Positions 21,995 to 32,639 of a DNA stretch of 64,000 nt are shown piece after piece. A program made the translations under genes and the position numbers. The notes below the pieces were generated by a model, which saw only the letters and a list, made by a program, of their open reading frames with translations, had not been told where the DNA came from and searched no databases. Numbering within the stretch: the first letter of the stretch is position 1; each line of letters starts with the position of its first letter. This DNA comes from Temnothorax longispinosus. Lineage: Eukaryota > Arthropoda > Insecta > Hymenoptera > Formicidae. Location of the stretch: contig NC_092367.1 in NCBI RefSeq assembly GCF_030848805.1, positions 8,463,019-8,527,018 on the forward strand. Reading direction: 5' to 3'.

Positions 21995-22123
21995 ATGGAC
22001 TCGGACAAGTTCCGAATAATAGTTTTAGCTTTCATATTAATTTTGTTCGCGATAGCGATAGTTTGCATCCTACTTCTAGTGTATTCGCATAAAGCCGGTT
22101 CACAATCTTATTATTTACCGTAG
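21995..22123 (+). CDS. 42-residue single-pass membrane protein ORF
   Basis: ATG at 21995, stop TAG at 22121-22123. The start is polar (MDSDKFR), followed by about 22 hydrophobic residues (IIVLAFILILFAIAIVC and on), then a short polar tail (SHKAGSQSYYLP). This looks like one transmembrane helix with a basic residue before it. It is too short for usual ORF cut-offs. The next ORF starts 12 bases after its stop. No family is recognised. Function unknown; a small accessory or envelope-related membrane protein of the inserted element is one possibility. Confidence 0.35.
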   Translation: MDSDKFRIIVLAFILILFAIAIVCILLLVYSHKAGSQSYYLP

Positions 22124-22135
22124 AAACAAACAAGC

Positions 22136-22279
22136 ATGAAGTTTTCGGAATACCTAGTGGTCGTTACGATAATATTCGTACCGTTAATTATTAATTTTCC
22201 AGATCCGTATTTAGTTTTTGTTCTTTTTACATTATTCACGACATACATTATGATTTTAAACGATCCCGCAGGGGAATGA
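22136..22279 (+). CDS. 47-residue two-pass membrane protein ORF
   Basis: ATG at 22136, stop TGA at 22277-22279. Two hydrophobic segments (LVVVTIIFVPLII and YLVFVLFTLF onward) are separated by NFPDP, a probable turn. The tail is short (NDPAGE). It follows the 42-residue ORF after 12 bases, an arrangement suggestive of a paired unit. No family is recognised. Confidence 0.35.
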   Translation: MKFSEYLVVVTIIFVPLIINFPDPYLVFVLFTLFTTYIMILNDPAGE

Positions 22280-24010
22280 CACACCTACACCTTACCGATA
22301 CACCTTTACACTTTTTACACTTGTAGCGTTGAGAAACTAGCATGAGAACAACATTGATAGAGGTGATACACTTCGCTACACTTTTCTACACTTTTCTACA
22401 CTTTACACACCAGCGCGTTACCAGCGAGCGTGCGAGACGAGCCAACACAGGCATTACACTTTTCCTACAATTTATTACACTTTTTCACACTTTATACACA
22501 AGCGCGTTACCAGCGAGCGTGCGAATCGAACCAGCGATGGTTCTACACCAAACGACACTTTATCACATTTTTTTAATTTTGATATTTCACTTAAAGCCAA
22601 ATAGATTTATTCCAGGCGTACGTTTACATTTTGTTACACCTTATTGCAATTATGCTTATTTTGATTTACACTTTGCTACACTTACATAACTTTTACACTT
22701 TGGCACGGAATTGAGCCATTTTGATATTATATTCTTTAATTTGATAACTTTCCAACTTTCCCTGTCACTATAAAAACAACATTTGTATTAACCATTATGC
22801 ATGCGATAGATTAAGTCGCTTTTATTATACTTACCTGTTTTTATTTTATACTTACCGTTGATCACCGCCGGTGACACCAAATGAGACGATTCCTTGAACG
22901 ATCCGGGACACCTGAAAGAAAAAGAAAAAGATTAATTACGATTGCGTTATTCGCAGACTTACCTGGTTTCGTAGGGATTCGTTGACATGACTTTCTTACG
23001 TGGAGAGTCACTCGGTGCAAGCCTAGTGACTCTGTGTCCGCTTACGCGAAGATTCGCGGTGCAGCGGCGCGATTGGTTCACGCGCGGGCGATAGCCAATT
23101 CGCGTTTTTGCACCTTAAGGAGCGGCATTTCACTAAAAGTGTAGATGCCGAGTCAACGCGAACGACTCGGCACAAGAAGAGTTACACTTTTAGTGTTTGA
23201 GGAGTCGTACCATTTACACCTGTGGCACGACTAGCCAATGGGAGAACTTCGCGCCCGTTTGCGCATCATGGCGCATGCGTCGCGCTTAGGTGGGAGAACC
23301 ACACCCGTCCCTCGTGGACAGTTCGCCGTGAGATATCGAAGCGTCAACACGTATTACCGTTGCGCATAACAAATTCGACTTCGGCTTGCTTATCCCGTTT
23401 ACCGCCTACGATAAGCGCGTGTGATATTTCATCGCGGATAGTTCGTTGCGCGATTACGTAGCGTAGAAGTCACGCAGTAAAATACGAATCCAGCCGACTT
23501 ATCCCGTCGATTGCTTGTGCTGTTAGCATGAGTTGTAACTAAGAAAGATTGTTAGAAGCGATTGCGCGATCCGGGATATTGAATCCTCAAACACGATTGT
23601 GCATACTATAGAGCGAGACGGCGGTTCGAGAACACTCGACGTACGAGTACACGCGATCGAGCGAACGCGTCCGTTCCTACACGGAGATTGCTGTAGTGAG
23701 GAGAATAATAAATTGTTAATTATTTTATTACAAAAATAAGTGATTTCAATCGCGATCCCAGTAAAATTCCTATCCATACGTTCGAAGATTACGCGTCGTT
23801 ACATAAGGGCGTGGTCGACGACCTTGAACACGTCTGCGGCGTAGAACACGGCGGCCATTGAGCTGGAAGGAAGGAAGGGACCACGCGAGTTCGAGAGGTT
23901 TCTGTATTTGAGCCTTAAAATACAGTGGCGACCGTATAATTCAGCCCAAGTAGTAAGTGGCTATAATTTGATTTTTTACAACATCAATCGTTGTTCCGGT
24001 CACAACTCAT

Positions 24011-24810
24011 TATTCTGTTGTCAACGTAGAAGGATTTTGCAAGATCACGTACTAACTTGATCTCCTCCTCGGGTAAGTCTCGAGCAATGTTCTCCAGATG
24101 AAGATCGATGGTTGCTCCCAGCAAAAATGGGCTGCTTGATACTCCAAAAACGATACGTCAGTGTCGATAGACCACAAATTTCGTGTCTTCAGGCTGTCTC
24201 TTCCACAAAAATCTCATAACGTCTCGATCCTGCTTCAAGACGCTAATGCCTTTCGTATATCTGTTATCACTCCAAATTTTTGCAGCCTGAATCGCAGCAG
24301 CAACTCGGGTATCAATTCGATGAAATTTGGTCCCGTCTCTGGGCACTGATTCAACGAGGGACTTCCTCTTTCAATTGACGATGCATCGAAAACCGAGCGA
24401 ATCCGAGTCGTGCTGTTTTCCTTAACTACGTGTCTGTGTGGCAGGTAATGTCCATAATCCTTTGCTTCATTGTTAGAAAGTTCTTCTATTATACCATCGT
24501 TTAACCAATCCTGAAAGACGTCGTCGTAGGCTTGGTAGAGACCATCTTGTTTTAGCTTCTTGATTGTACTTTCTAACTTCCGCTCAGCCATCGCACGATT
24601 CATCGGTAGAGTTGGGTGGTTCTCCTTCCAGGGCAAACATACCTCATAACGTCCTTGCTCGTTTATGATTGTAGAGTGTCGAAAAGACGTTTTCTTGATG
24701 CTGTTCCTTCGTAGATTTTTGGATGGGATCTTGTATTCCCAAAACGTCCAAATTTCACAGGTCTTCGATCTTGGCCTCGTCCACATACGTAGAAAAAGCG
24801 ATTGCCACAC
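24011..24810 (-). pseudogene. BEL-2 reverse transcriptase, N-terminal and catalytic region
   Basis: The minus-strand frame 24810-24235 reads NNEAKDYGHYLPHRHVV, then RIRSVFDASS and FGVITDIRKA. It is then shifted, and another frame continues FLWKRQP, RIVFGVSSSPFLLGATI and the catalytic site FYVDN near 24030. BEL/Pao RTs have YVDD or YVDN there. The foreign insertion follows. A frameshift near 24235 and possibly one in the histidine-arginine codons near 24170 inactivate it. Confidence 0.85.
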
Positions 24811-26182
24811 TGTCGTTGCGCTGACAGACGTGCGATGGATTTTTGCCCATTATTGTCCATCCAAACTTGGTATCAACAGCCGTTACTCCATTATCAAGTT
24901 GAACTATTCGACCGGTTAGAAGCTTGCCAGCAACATCGGCTCCTATCAAGAGGGAAATCGGTACTTCATCGTGGTTAGCATCTGTGAGATTAATGGATTT
25001 TTTACTTAGTTCCATGATCCAAGAACCTCCGGTCACCCTGGGAATATTGACACATATTTTATTCTGCTCAAATGCGTTGAAATTGCACGCGTAGCCACCG
25101 TCAAGACTACGTAAACAAACGAGGTAGCGTTTGTGATCCAGAGGTTGAGTACTTACGCCTCCAAACAGCGAATGAATCATCGTGCAATTACATGTTTCCT
25201 TGAATTGCATCTTCGCAGCCATGTCAGCTGAGATATACGAATGATGTGACCCAGTGTCAACGACCGCTCGAATTAACTGTTCTTGAATGTCGTTGTATAC
25301 TTTAACCATAAATGTCTGCATAAAAACTTCCGGGCCCGATGACAGATTGGATAGATTCTCCACGACGGCATTTTCTTGAGTGTCCGTCTTCGCTTTACTT
25401 CCGGAGCTCGACGTATTAGAGGCCACACGACGACATAACAACAGAATATGCCTGTGACCACACCACGCACACTTACCTTTATAACGACAACTCTTGAGGT
25501 TATGTCCGATTTTGGCACAACAAAAGCAGGCTCTCTTTTCTTTAACAATCTCCTGCCTCTCTGCCAGAGATAGTTTCTTAGCCTTTTCACAATTCACACA
25601 GTTATGCCGTTCGTCACAAAAAATGCATTTAGAGTCGATCGTTTCATTTACTGTTAAAAGTCCTGCCGCCGTTGGTGTTTCCGACGCTTCCTGTTTCGTT
25701 CTCTTATTCCTATCCTTCACCTTTGTCTCTGAGGTGATGCCGAAACCACTAACAACTATTTCAATTCTTTGTTCTGCCTGAACCTCTTCCGCCAAGAACG
25801 ACATGAGGTTAGTGAGCCTGTCCTTTGCGACGGTAGCGCCAGACAACGCCGGTGATCGCGGCCAAACTCTAAATGTCTTCTCCGGCAGCGAAGATTCCAC
25901 TAGAGGATACAACATGGCCGCACACATTTCAGTAGTGACACCAAGCGACTCGAGCGCTCTCAACTGCGTTTCGAGCTTATCGAACAGGTTACCGACGGAT
26001 AGCTTCTTTTCCGACTTAGTGGTGTTGTTCAACACTAACTTGAGCAGCTCGCGCACGTATAGCTCAATTAATAAGTCGTTTTTACCGAATCTTGATTTTA
26101 AACTGTCTATCACTTTGTCATAATTGTCCGCGATCGGTGGATAACTATTCACGAGATCACTAGCTCTAGAATCCTTTACCAT
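24755..26182 (-). CDS. BEL-2 Gag C-terminal half with zinc knuckles and protease
   Basis: A 475-codon minus-strand frame. First comes the DUF1759-type capsid part (SYPPIADNYDKVIDSLKSRF). Then there are three Cys/His groups (CIFCDERHNCVNC, CFCCAKIGHNLKSC, CAWCGHRHILLLC) for RNA binding. Then comes an aspartic protease with the intact motif VVDTGSHHSYIS. The frame ends just past QRNDSVAIAF, where RT should follow. Upstream, an in-frame TAA (near 26200) separates it from the N-terminal Gag piece. The ATG at 26182 is simply the first Met after that stop. This is one piece of a longer ancestral Gag-Pol. Confidence 0.85.
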   Translation of the reverse strand: MVKDSRASDLVNSYPPIADNYDKVIDSLKSRFGKNDLLIELYVRELLKLVLNNTTKSEKKLSVGNLFDKLETQLRALESLGVTTEMCAAMLYPLVESSLPEKTFRVWPRSPALSGATVAKDRLTNLMSFLAEEVQAEQRIEIVVSGFGITSETKVKDRNKRTKQEASETPTAAGLLTVNETIDSKCIFCDERHNCVNCEKAKKLSLAERQEIVKEKRACFCCAKIGHNLKSCRYKGKCAWCGHRHILLLCRRVASNTSSSGSKAKTDTQENAVVENLSNLSSGPEVFMQTFMVKVYNDIQEQLIRAVVDTGSHHSYISADMAAKMQFKETCNCTMIHSLFGGVSTQPLDHKRYLVCLRSLDGGYACNFNAFEQNKICVNIPRVTGGSWIMELSKKSINLTDANHDEVPISLLIGADVAGKLLTGRIVQLDNGVTAVDTKFGWTIMGKNPSHVCQRNDSVAIAFSTYVDEAKIEDL

Positions 26183-26699
26183 AGCCTGAACTAAATATTA
26201 GAATTTATCTTCCTGGTAATCTGTTGATCCTCGTGGATATTCTTAAAAAGACTCCAAAATTGCAGCCACTCGCGTAACTCTCCGCTGAATTTCTATAACT
26301 CGATCTTTGGTAGCTGAACCGTTTATCTTGGATGGCTTGTTCGCTGTCACGTCTGTTCCTTGGTTGAACGGCCTCACCGCCATTTGCAATTGGGGGAATT
26401 GGTTGCATCAGATTCGTAACTTGTGTCTTGATGCGATAATACTTGAGACGATATTCATCGCATGCCGTGGATTCCTCTTCGAGGTCCTGATCCGTCGTTT
26501 CTTCTCGATCGAGTAGTAACTGTTGCAACTTATCGTTGAGATCCTCGATTTCACTGGCTTTATCTTTTAACAACGCAAACTGTGCTTGTATATCTCCGAT
26601 TGCTGCGTCTCTACTTATATTCGTTGAGAACCAGTTGTATGTCCTTGTGAATGCCGCACGCGCGGTTTTCCTCAGCTTCTTGCAGTTATCCATGATCAC
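26183..26699 (-). pseudogene. BEL-2 Gag N-terminus
   Basis: The minus-strand frame starts MIMDNCKKLRKTARAAF and has a coiled-coil-like segment (DLNDKLQQLLLDREE). It runs into a frameshift and a TAA at about 26200 in the conserved region that leads to QAMVKDSRAS. It starts about 20 bp inside the primer site, as expected for gag. Confidence 0.8.
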
Positions 26700-26721
26700 A
26701 CGAGATTATTTACGCCAGAGT

Positions 26722-26737
26722 CCTGTCACGGTCGCCA
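26722..26737 (-). other. BEL-2 primer-binding site
   Basis: On the minus strand TGGCGACCGTGACAGG follows the LTR end (TCTGAACA) after two bases. TGGCGACCGTGAC is a known LTR-element primer-site type, usually assigned to tRNA-Arg. Confidence 0.7.
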
Positions 26738-26739
26738 GA

Positions 26740-26966
26740 TGTTCAGAATTGAACTGAATAAGATGCGTAAATAAGGCACGGATATGTAAGGATTGATATC
26801 TTTATTCGGGGTTTCTCAAGAACGCACGTGTCGCTAGCACCTCTCAACGAACTCTGCTCGCACACACTCATACCACACAGGAGACAAGCTTGCCATCTAC
26901 TCGAAAAAATAAGAATTTTCTCTCATAAGCCACACAAGCGCTCTTTAACAAAGTTCTCTCTTTAGA
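26740..26966 (-). repeat. BEL-2 5' LTR
   Basis: 227 bp direct copy of 18362-18587 with about 11 differences. Followed by the TTGTC duplication. Confidence 0.92.
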
Positions 26967-27336
26967 TTGTCGGACTTAAAACGCAATTGTGTAAACTGAA
27001 ACTAAAAATAATATATTTTATATTAATTTGATATTGTCAAGTAAAATAATATACTATTAGAAGAATATTTATAACAGTTATACAAATTTATATGGATAGA
27101 TCCATTATAGAGTATATCTTCATATATGATTATCTTTAACCTTATAAATATACTTTTACATGATCACACATGATAATATACTAGTATATAAAACCATATA
27201 TGACTATATAAAGTTATACTTAAAGAGATTTAGCCATATAATATTGTTCAAGATTATATTTCCATTTCTTATATGACCACATATAATTATATATTTACTA
27301 ATGTGAACAAATAAGAGGTATTTTTTCCCAAGTATA

Positions 27337-28005
27337 CAGGGTTTGTCCGGAAAGTAATGCGTCGCATTTTTTTGTGACGTGACTATACGTCGCAGTGCGG
27401 TCGGACCGGTTGGGGAGAGTAGGGGGAACCCTTAGCTTACTAACGGTCGGTAGGCAATTGCCTCCGTGCGCTTGGAGGGTTAGGACGGCTGTTTTCGTGA
27501 ACGTCTACGTAGTAGTCGCGTCGAACTTATGATGGAGAAAACTTTAGGGCAACGTTATGCAATAAAGTTTTGCGTGAAGCTGAAAAAGACGCCGCTCGAA
27601 ACTTTTGAAATGCTTAAGGAAGCCTTCGGGGCCGATTGCCTTTCCAGATCGCAGTCCAACAGATGGCACAAGATGTTTAGAGAAGGTCGGGAGGAAGTCG
27701 CCGACGAGGCCCGCGCAGGCTTCCTTAAGCATTTCAAAAGTTTCGAGCGGCGTCTTTTTCAGCTTCACGCAAAACTTTATCGCATAGCGTTGCTCTAAAG
27801 TTTTCTCCATCATAAGTTCGACGCGACTACTACGTAGACGTTCACGAAAACAGCCGTCCTAACCCTCCAAGCGCACGGAGGCAATTGCCTACCAACCGTT
27901 GGTAAGCTAAGGGTTTCCCCTACTCTCCCCAACCGGTCCGACCGCACTGCGACGTATAGTCACGTCACAAAAAAATGCGACGCATTACTTTCCGGACAGA
28001 CCCTG
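27337..28005. mobile_element. fold-back mariner, two 5' ends head to head
   Basis: Starts CAGGGTTTGTCCGGAAAG and ends with the inverted form, flanked by TA (27335-27336, 28006-28007). Arms of about 290 bp each carry the same mariner transposase N-terminus (MMEKTLGQRYAIKFC), one on each strand. The central 85 bp (about 27630-27715) continues the plus-strand reading (QSNRWHKMFREGREEV). No catalytic domain remains. The structure would fold into a long hairpin if transcribed. Confidence 0.9.
27529..27798 (+). pseudogene. mariner transposase N-terminal fragment
   Basis: MMEKTLGQRYAIKFCVKLKK, then FEMLKEAFG and RWHKMFREGREEVADEARAG match the helix-turn-helix DNA-binding half of mariner (Tc1/mariner, DD34D) transposases. 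After ARAG the sequence turns into the reverse complement of its own start, so the remaining residues are not transposase. A mirrored copy lies at 27544-27813 on the minus strand. The protein cannot catalyse transposition, but could in principle bind mariner ends. Confidence 0.85.
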
Positions 28006-28213
28006 TATAATCATATATGCTTATATATGGCTATGTATAATTATATACTCTCATATATGGCCATATAATATTGTTTAAGATTATATTTTCCATTTCTTAT
28101 ATGATCATATATAATCATGTATCTACTAATATAAACTAATATGAATAAATAAGAGATTTTTTTTCCCGGGTTATGCGGTTTTAGACATGTGTGTATGTGG
28201 TGCTGGGTAAGGT

Positions 28214-29552
28214 TTTGATGTGAAACTTCTTTAAGCACGGTAGTGAATTCGATTCGCGACACGAAAAAGTGTAACGGAAGTGAAACTTCTTTGGTACGGT
28301 AGTAAGTTCGATTGTGCGACACAAAAAGTGTAACAAAAATTTGACCAATAGGCGTACGGCGTTGGCGAGATGGTTCTTCTTCTGGCACGGTAGTAAGTTC
28401 GATTATGCGACACGGAAAGTGTAACGAAAATTCGACCAATAGGCGTACGAAATGAAACTTCTTTGGTACGGTAGTAAGTTCGATTGTGCGACACGAAAAG
28501 TGTAACGAAAATTCGACCAATAGGCGTACGAAATGAAACTTCTTTGGTACGGTAGTAAGTTCGATTGTGCGACACGGAAAATGTAACGAAAATTCGACCA
28601 ATAGGCGTACGAAATGAAACTTCTTTGGTACGGTAGTAAGTTCGATTGTGCGACACGGAAAATGTGACGAAAATTCGACCAATAGGCGTACGGCGTTGGC
28701 GAGACGGTTCTTCTTCTGGCACGGTAGTAAGTTCGATTATGCGACACGAAAAGTGTAACGAAAATTCGACCAATAGGCGTACGAAATTAAACTTCTTTGG
28801 TACGGTAGTAAGTTCGATTGTGTGACACGGGAAGTGTAACGAAAATTCGACCAATAGGCGTACGAAATGAAACTTCTTTGGTACGGTAGTAAGTTCAATT
28901 GTGCGACACGGAAAATGTAACGAAAATTCGACCAATAGGCGTACGAAATGAAACTTCTTTGGTACGGTAGTAAGTTCGATTGTGCGACACGGAATGTGTA
29001 ACGAAAATTCGATCAATAGGCGTACTACGAAATGAAACTTCTTTGGTACGGTAGTAAGTTCGATTGTGCGACACGGAAAATATAATGAAAATTCGACCAA
29101 TAGGCGTATGGCGTTGGCGAGACGGTTCTTTTTCTGGCACGGTAGTAAGTTCGATTATGCGACACGAAAAGTGCAACGAAAATTTCAACCAATTGGCGTA
29201 CGAAATGAAACTTCTTTAATTGGTACGGTAGTAAGTTCGATTGTGTGACACGAAAAAACGTCACGAAATAGTGTCACGAAAATTCGACCAACAGGCGTAC
29301 AAAGTGCTCCTTTTGGATCGGTAAGTAAATTCGATTTTGCGACTCGAAAACGCGTCACGAAAATTCGATCAGTCGTACGGCACTGGCAAGACGGATATAG
29401 TGAGAACTGCGTATAACACTATATTTTTGAGTTGCGGGCGGCTTGGAGTGACTAATTCCGGTGCATTGTTTTTGTATTAATTTCAGAAAAGTTATGGCAA
29501 AGCCTTGCCTTCAGAAGTTTCACTTCTAACGCGCGTGGCGACCACACGCATG
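28214..29552 (+). mobile_element. Helentron-like minisatellite element, copy C
   Basis: Opposite orientation to copies A, B and D. Starts gatgtgaaacttctttaagc and contains about a dozen tandem units (ggtacggtagtaagttcgat ... accaataggcgtac). It ends agaagtttcacttctaacg, then the hairpin gcgcgtggcgaccacacgc. The reading frames inside are repeat-derived. Confidence 0.65.
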
Positions 29553-29822
29553 ATTTTTTTTTTTATAATGACTCGCTTTTTATTTTACAGATAAGTTAGA
29601 ACAAAGAATTTTTATTTCTTTTTGTACTCGCGCGGCGCGACGTTGGCCCAATAGGCCTACTTTGTAATGAGCCGGCACTGGTTTCTGACATTCACCCGAC
29701 ATTAAGAAAAAATTATATTTGTATATCCGATTCGAAATTTTATTACTCCTTTTAAACTAAATTTGTTTCTTAAGAATTTTTGAAAAATTATATATTTACG
29801 CTGGTTATAACACATGTAGACT
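29553..29822. other. left part of a TIR element around solo LTR S5
   Basis: About 29689-29775 (cattcacccgacattaag ... actaaatttgtttctt) is inverted at 32107-32185 (aagaaacaaatttagtt ... gctgggtgaattt). This suggests a small TIR element that received S5 and a tRNA-like retroposon. No gene. Confidence 0.5.
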
Positions 29823-31956
29823 TGCGACGCTATTTCTCTATATTATTTTCCCCGGGCCGTGAGGCGGGGCTGAATCGCGTAGCAAATCTCTGATCGGGTG
29901 GCAGAGCGGATCTCGAAAGCGATACGAAACTACTTTGGGCGCCAGGTGTGGATACGGCCACACCACCGTTTACTCTAACCCGCGAAAGGTACTCTACATG
30001 AACTCTACATAGATCCGACATAAACTCTAATTATCGATATAACTCTTAATTCATATGTCAAGATACACCCGCTCTGGCCGATCGCAACGACTGCTCAGGA
30101 TTTTCGGTAGAGGGTCGTGGTTTTTACATAGGCCGAATGCGGAGGGGTTTGACCGTGGTGAGGCGAAGACAAACACAAAAAAAAGCACTCAAGTAGCATG
30201 TAAATCAAAATATAATATAAGAAAAAACTTGATAATTGCGTTACAACTTTCAGGACGCGAGCGAAGTATTCGTCGCGATCAATCCCTCGACCATGTCAAG
30301 TCTTTCGACGGGTCTGCGCGTTATAAAGAAACTCGGACGCAAACATAATATTCCCGGAAAAACGTACGTGTAACCTGTATTCGCGATAAGGAACAATCTA
30401 CGCTATGAAGTACGCGAGGCGCAATAATATACACCGACGAAGTAATACACGCCAGGAATAATCTACGCGATGAAATGCGCGAAACGTAATAATATACGCC
30501 GACGAAATAATACACGCAAGAAATAATCTACGCGATGAAATACGCGAAAAGTAATAATATACGCCGACGAAATAATACACGCAATCACAATAATCCACTC
30601 TGGGGATGACGAAATAATACACGCGATGAACTACGCAGAACGCAGTAAGAAGCTTAGCGGGAGCGCGAAAACTAATATTAACTCATACACGAAATGCAAT
30701 AATATTCGCCTACGAACGAAATAATACACGCAATGAACTACGCAGAACGCAGTAATAAAGCTTAACGGAAGCGCGAATTAATATTAAGTCATACCCGAAT
30801 GGCGACAATATAGGCCAACGAACGAAATAATACACGCAAACGAAAGGATACACGCAATCGCAACTAACGAAGGAGTACACGCAGTATACTGGGTACGATT
30901 CTCCTCGCCCCTCGGTCCACTCCGCGAGCGCGTGATACTTCCGCACGATACACTCCGGGGCGCGTGATATCTCCACCCGGAGGAACGCAACTCTAAGACT
31001 AACGAAAACGCGAAACCGAAAATAGAATAATCTGAAATGCACACCCCCGACTCGTTACTCCGCCGCCTAACACTCGAAGTACCGGGCGCGGTAATTAACG
31101 GGTCTACGTGCCGATACGCCCCAGAATGAATGCACGGACGAGATTCACGCTACCGTGGACGCGAGACTTACGATTAACGAAACACTAAGACTACCGGAAA
31201 CGCGAAAACAAACACTCGGATTAACGGAAGCGTGAAAACTAATATTAGGGTGACTGTTGAGCCGATCCGCATAATCGCATAACACTCGCAAGGATCGTGA
31301 CGCGTGGCAAGGCCGCCACGTCGTACGCCGACACGCTATCACACGCAATCATACACCAGATTGTCGAGTCGAGCGGAAAAGGACCCCCTTTTTACTCTAT
31401 TCACGGGGTAGCAGCGGGTGGGATATGTCAGACCCGTAAAAATGACCGAAGCACTAATCCCGAGGGATTCACGACATTAGTGCGTAGGTCGGGAGGCGAT
31501 CCTACGCACATCTCCAAATACGAAATACGATACGTGAAACGGTACTCGACGTTCCGCCCCGCTGGCCCCGTTACCTTACTTTCGGGATTGCAGGTCGTTT
31601 ACAACACTCTCGTGGTCCTCGATCCTTCCTCCGTGATGGGCTTGTAGGGCCGCCGCCCTCGCTTAATACACCCTCAGGACTCCTCGCCGGACGTTCACGC
31701 ACGCTCGAGATCGGCCCAACAGTCACGATCGTGGCGGGCCCGCTTCGCGGCCTCCTACAATTTTGAGGCGCTTCACCGCGCCGGCGGATGACGCCACCCG
31801 GCCTACTCGGGCCGCCCGACCGCTTCCTCCTGTACTAATAGCTAAACGAAAAACATGATAACTCGACGATAAGCGGGTACGCGCGCCGCATAAAGGTTCG
31901 GGGGGGGGGGGTTTACGTGCCCGGTCCCAGTGACGGACACCCGGTGCAACGTCACA
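29823..31956 (-). repeat. solo LTR S5 (Gypsy-type)
   Basis: 2134 bp copy of S3, TGCGACGC...GTCACA on the plus strand, flanked by GACT (29819-29822, 31957-31960). It carries one extra unit of about 63 bp of the aataatatacgccgacgaaat repeat compared with S3. On the minus strand TGGCGCCCAAAG lies about 115 bp before the 3' end. Noncoding. Confidence 0.85.
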
Positions 31957-31986
31957 GACTATATCTAACACTTACATCAAAGTAAG

Positions 31987-32053
31987 AAGTAGTCTACCAC
32001 GTAAGACGGTTGGCTCACGATCCAGAGGTCCCGAGGTCTCGAGTTCAAATCCC
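31987..32053 (+). repeat. tRNA-like retroposon (SINE-type), 67 bp
   Basis: Contains ggttggctcacgatccagag and gagttcaaatccc, resembling the anticodon arm and T arm/B box of a tRNA. It is flanked by an exact 11-bp direct repeat ATCAAAGTAAG (31976-31986, 32054-32064), which indicates retroposition. Too degenerate for a functional tRNA. Confidence 0.6.
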
Positions 32054-32106
32054 ATCAAAGTAAGTTTGTTTTTCAAGTACGAGAAAATATTTATAATCAT
32101 AGGTTG

Positions 32107-32452
32107 CATTTTAAGAAACAAATTTAGTTAAAAAGTAGTAATAAAATTTCAAGATAAATATAATTTTTTTTTATGCTGGGTGAATTTCCTCATTAGAGAA
32201 TGTTTTAATTCTAGTATTTCTTTGTAGTCTACTGTACTCAAATAGATATAGAAGTGTGTAAAATATCAGTATTAGTTACACTAAAAAAATACAAAAATTT
32301 ACAAAAGTGTTCCAATTCTAGCATTTTCACGTAGGATTTTGTAGTACTTCTTAAATTCATGTAGAATAGATTCTGGCAATTATATTTTATAGTTTTTTGT
32401 AGTACACTTTTATTTTTTTTAAATTTTGTAGAAATATTTCTGCCAGGTTTGA
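32107..32452. other. right TIR arm and AT-rich MITE end
   Basis: 32107-32185 is the inverted partner of 29689-29775. The following AT-rich stretch has tttgtagtac / tgtagaat words like 17.4-18.2 kb and ends atttctgccagg at 32452, the inverted form of the end at 16422. No gene. Confidence 0.45.
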
Positions 32453-32639
32453 CATCAGTAACACGAGCCAGAGCATTACATCGCACTTTGAAAGATATTT
32501 TCACAAATATATGTAAGTCTTAATAGATTTTAGATTAGCAACATTTTAGTCACATATAACTTTTTTTCAGACAACTATTGTTTACACCTTGACTACACAA
32601 CCTTGACTAAACAACGAAGCAACAATTCTTATGGACTGG

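Larger units (their letters stand above)
21261..24010 (+). mobile_element. foreign insertion in BEL-2 RT, probably part of an LTR element
   Basis: Separates the RT catalytic region (ends near 24015) from the rest of RT (starts near 21260). Its plus strand has a 116-codon open frame (to 21623), two tiny membrane-protein ORFs (21995-22279), repeats of ctacactttt words, a purine run gaaagaaaaagaaaaaga (about 22915), then a region ending ttaaaatacag followed by TGGCGACCGT (23931), a Gypsy-type primer-site motif. The order ORFs, polypurine-like tract, LTR-like region, primer-type motif suggests the 3' part of a Gypsy-type element. I found no target duplication, so the borders are approximate. Confidence 0.45.
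18362..26966 (-). mobile_element. BEL/Pao element BEL-2 with nested insertions
   Basis: Two direct LTRs (18362-18587, 26740-26966) are flanked by TTGTC at 18357-18361 and 26967-26971. The element runs on the minus strand: primer site, gag, zinc knuckles, protease, RT, a large deletion, then the integrase C-terminal domain. Two tandem Helentron-like elements (18680-20439) lie between the coding end and the 3' LTR. A foreign 2.7-kb segment (about 21260-24010) splits the RT. The LTRs differ by about 11 positions in 227, so it is older than BEL-1. Confidence 0.92.
27225..28170. repeat. AT-rich direct repeat split by a mariner
   Basis: A unit of about 115 bp (ccatataatattgtt...aagattatatttccatttcttatatga...aataaataagag...ttttttccc) occurs at about 27225-27334 and again at 28055-28170. 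The palindromic mariner (27337-28005) lies between, at a TA. The surrounding 27.0-28.2 kb is AT-rich with atatgat / catatat words and has no gene of its own. Confidence 0.65.

Noticed and set aside
31999..32060. Functional tRNA gene
   Set aside because: No proper acceptor or D arm, and an 11-bp duplication outside; a retroposed fragment is the better reading.
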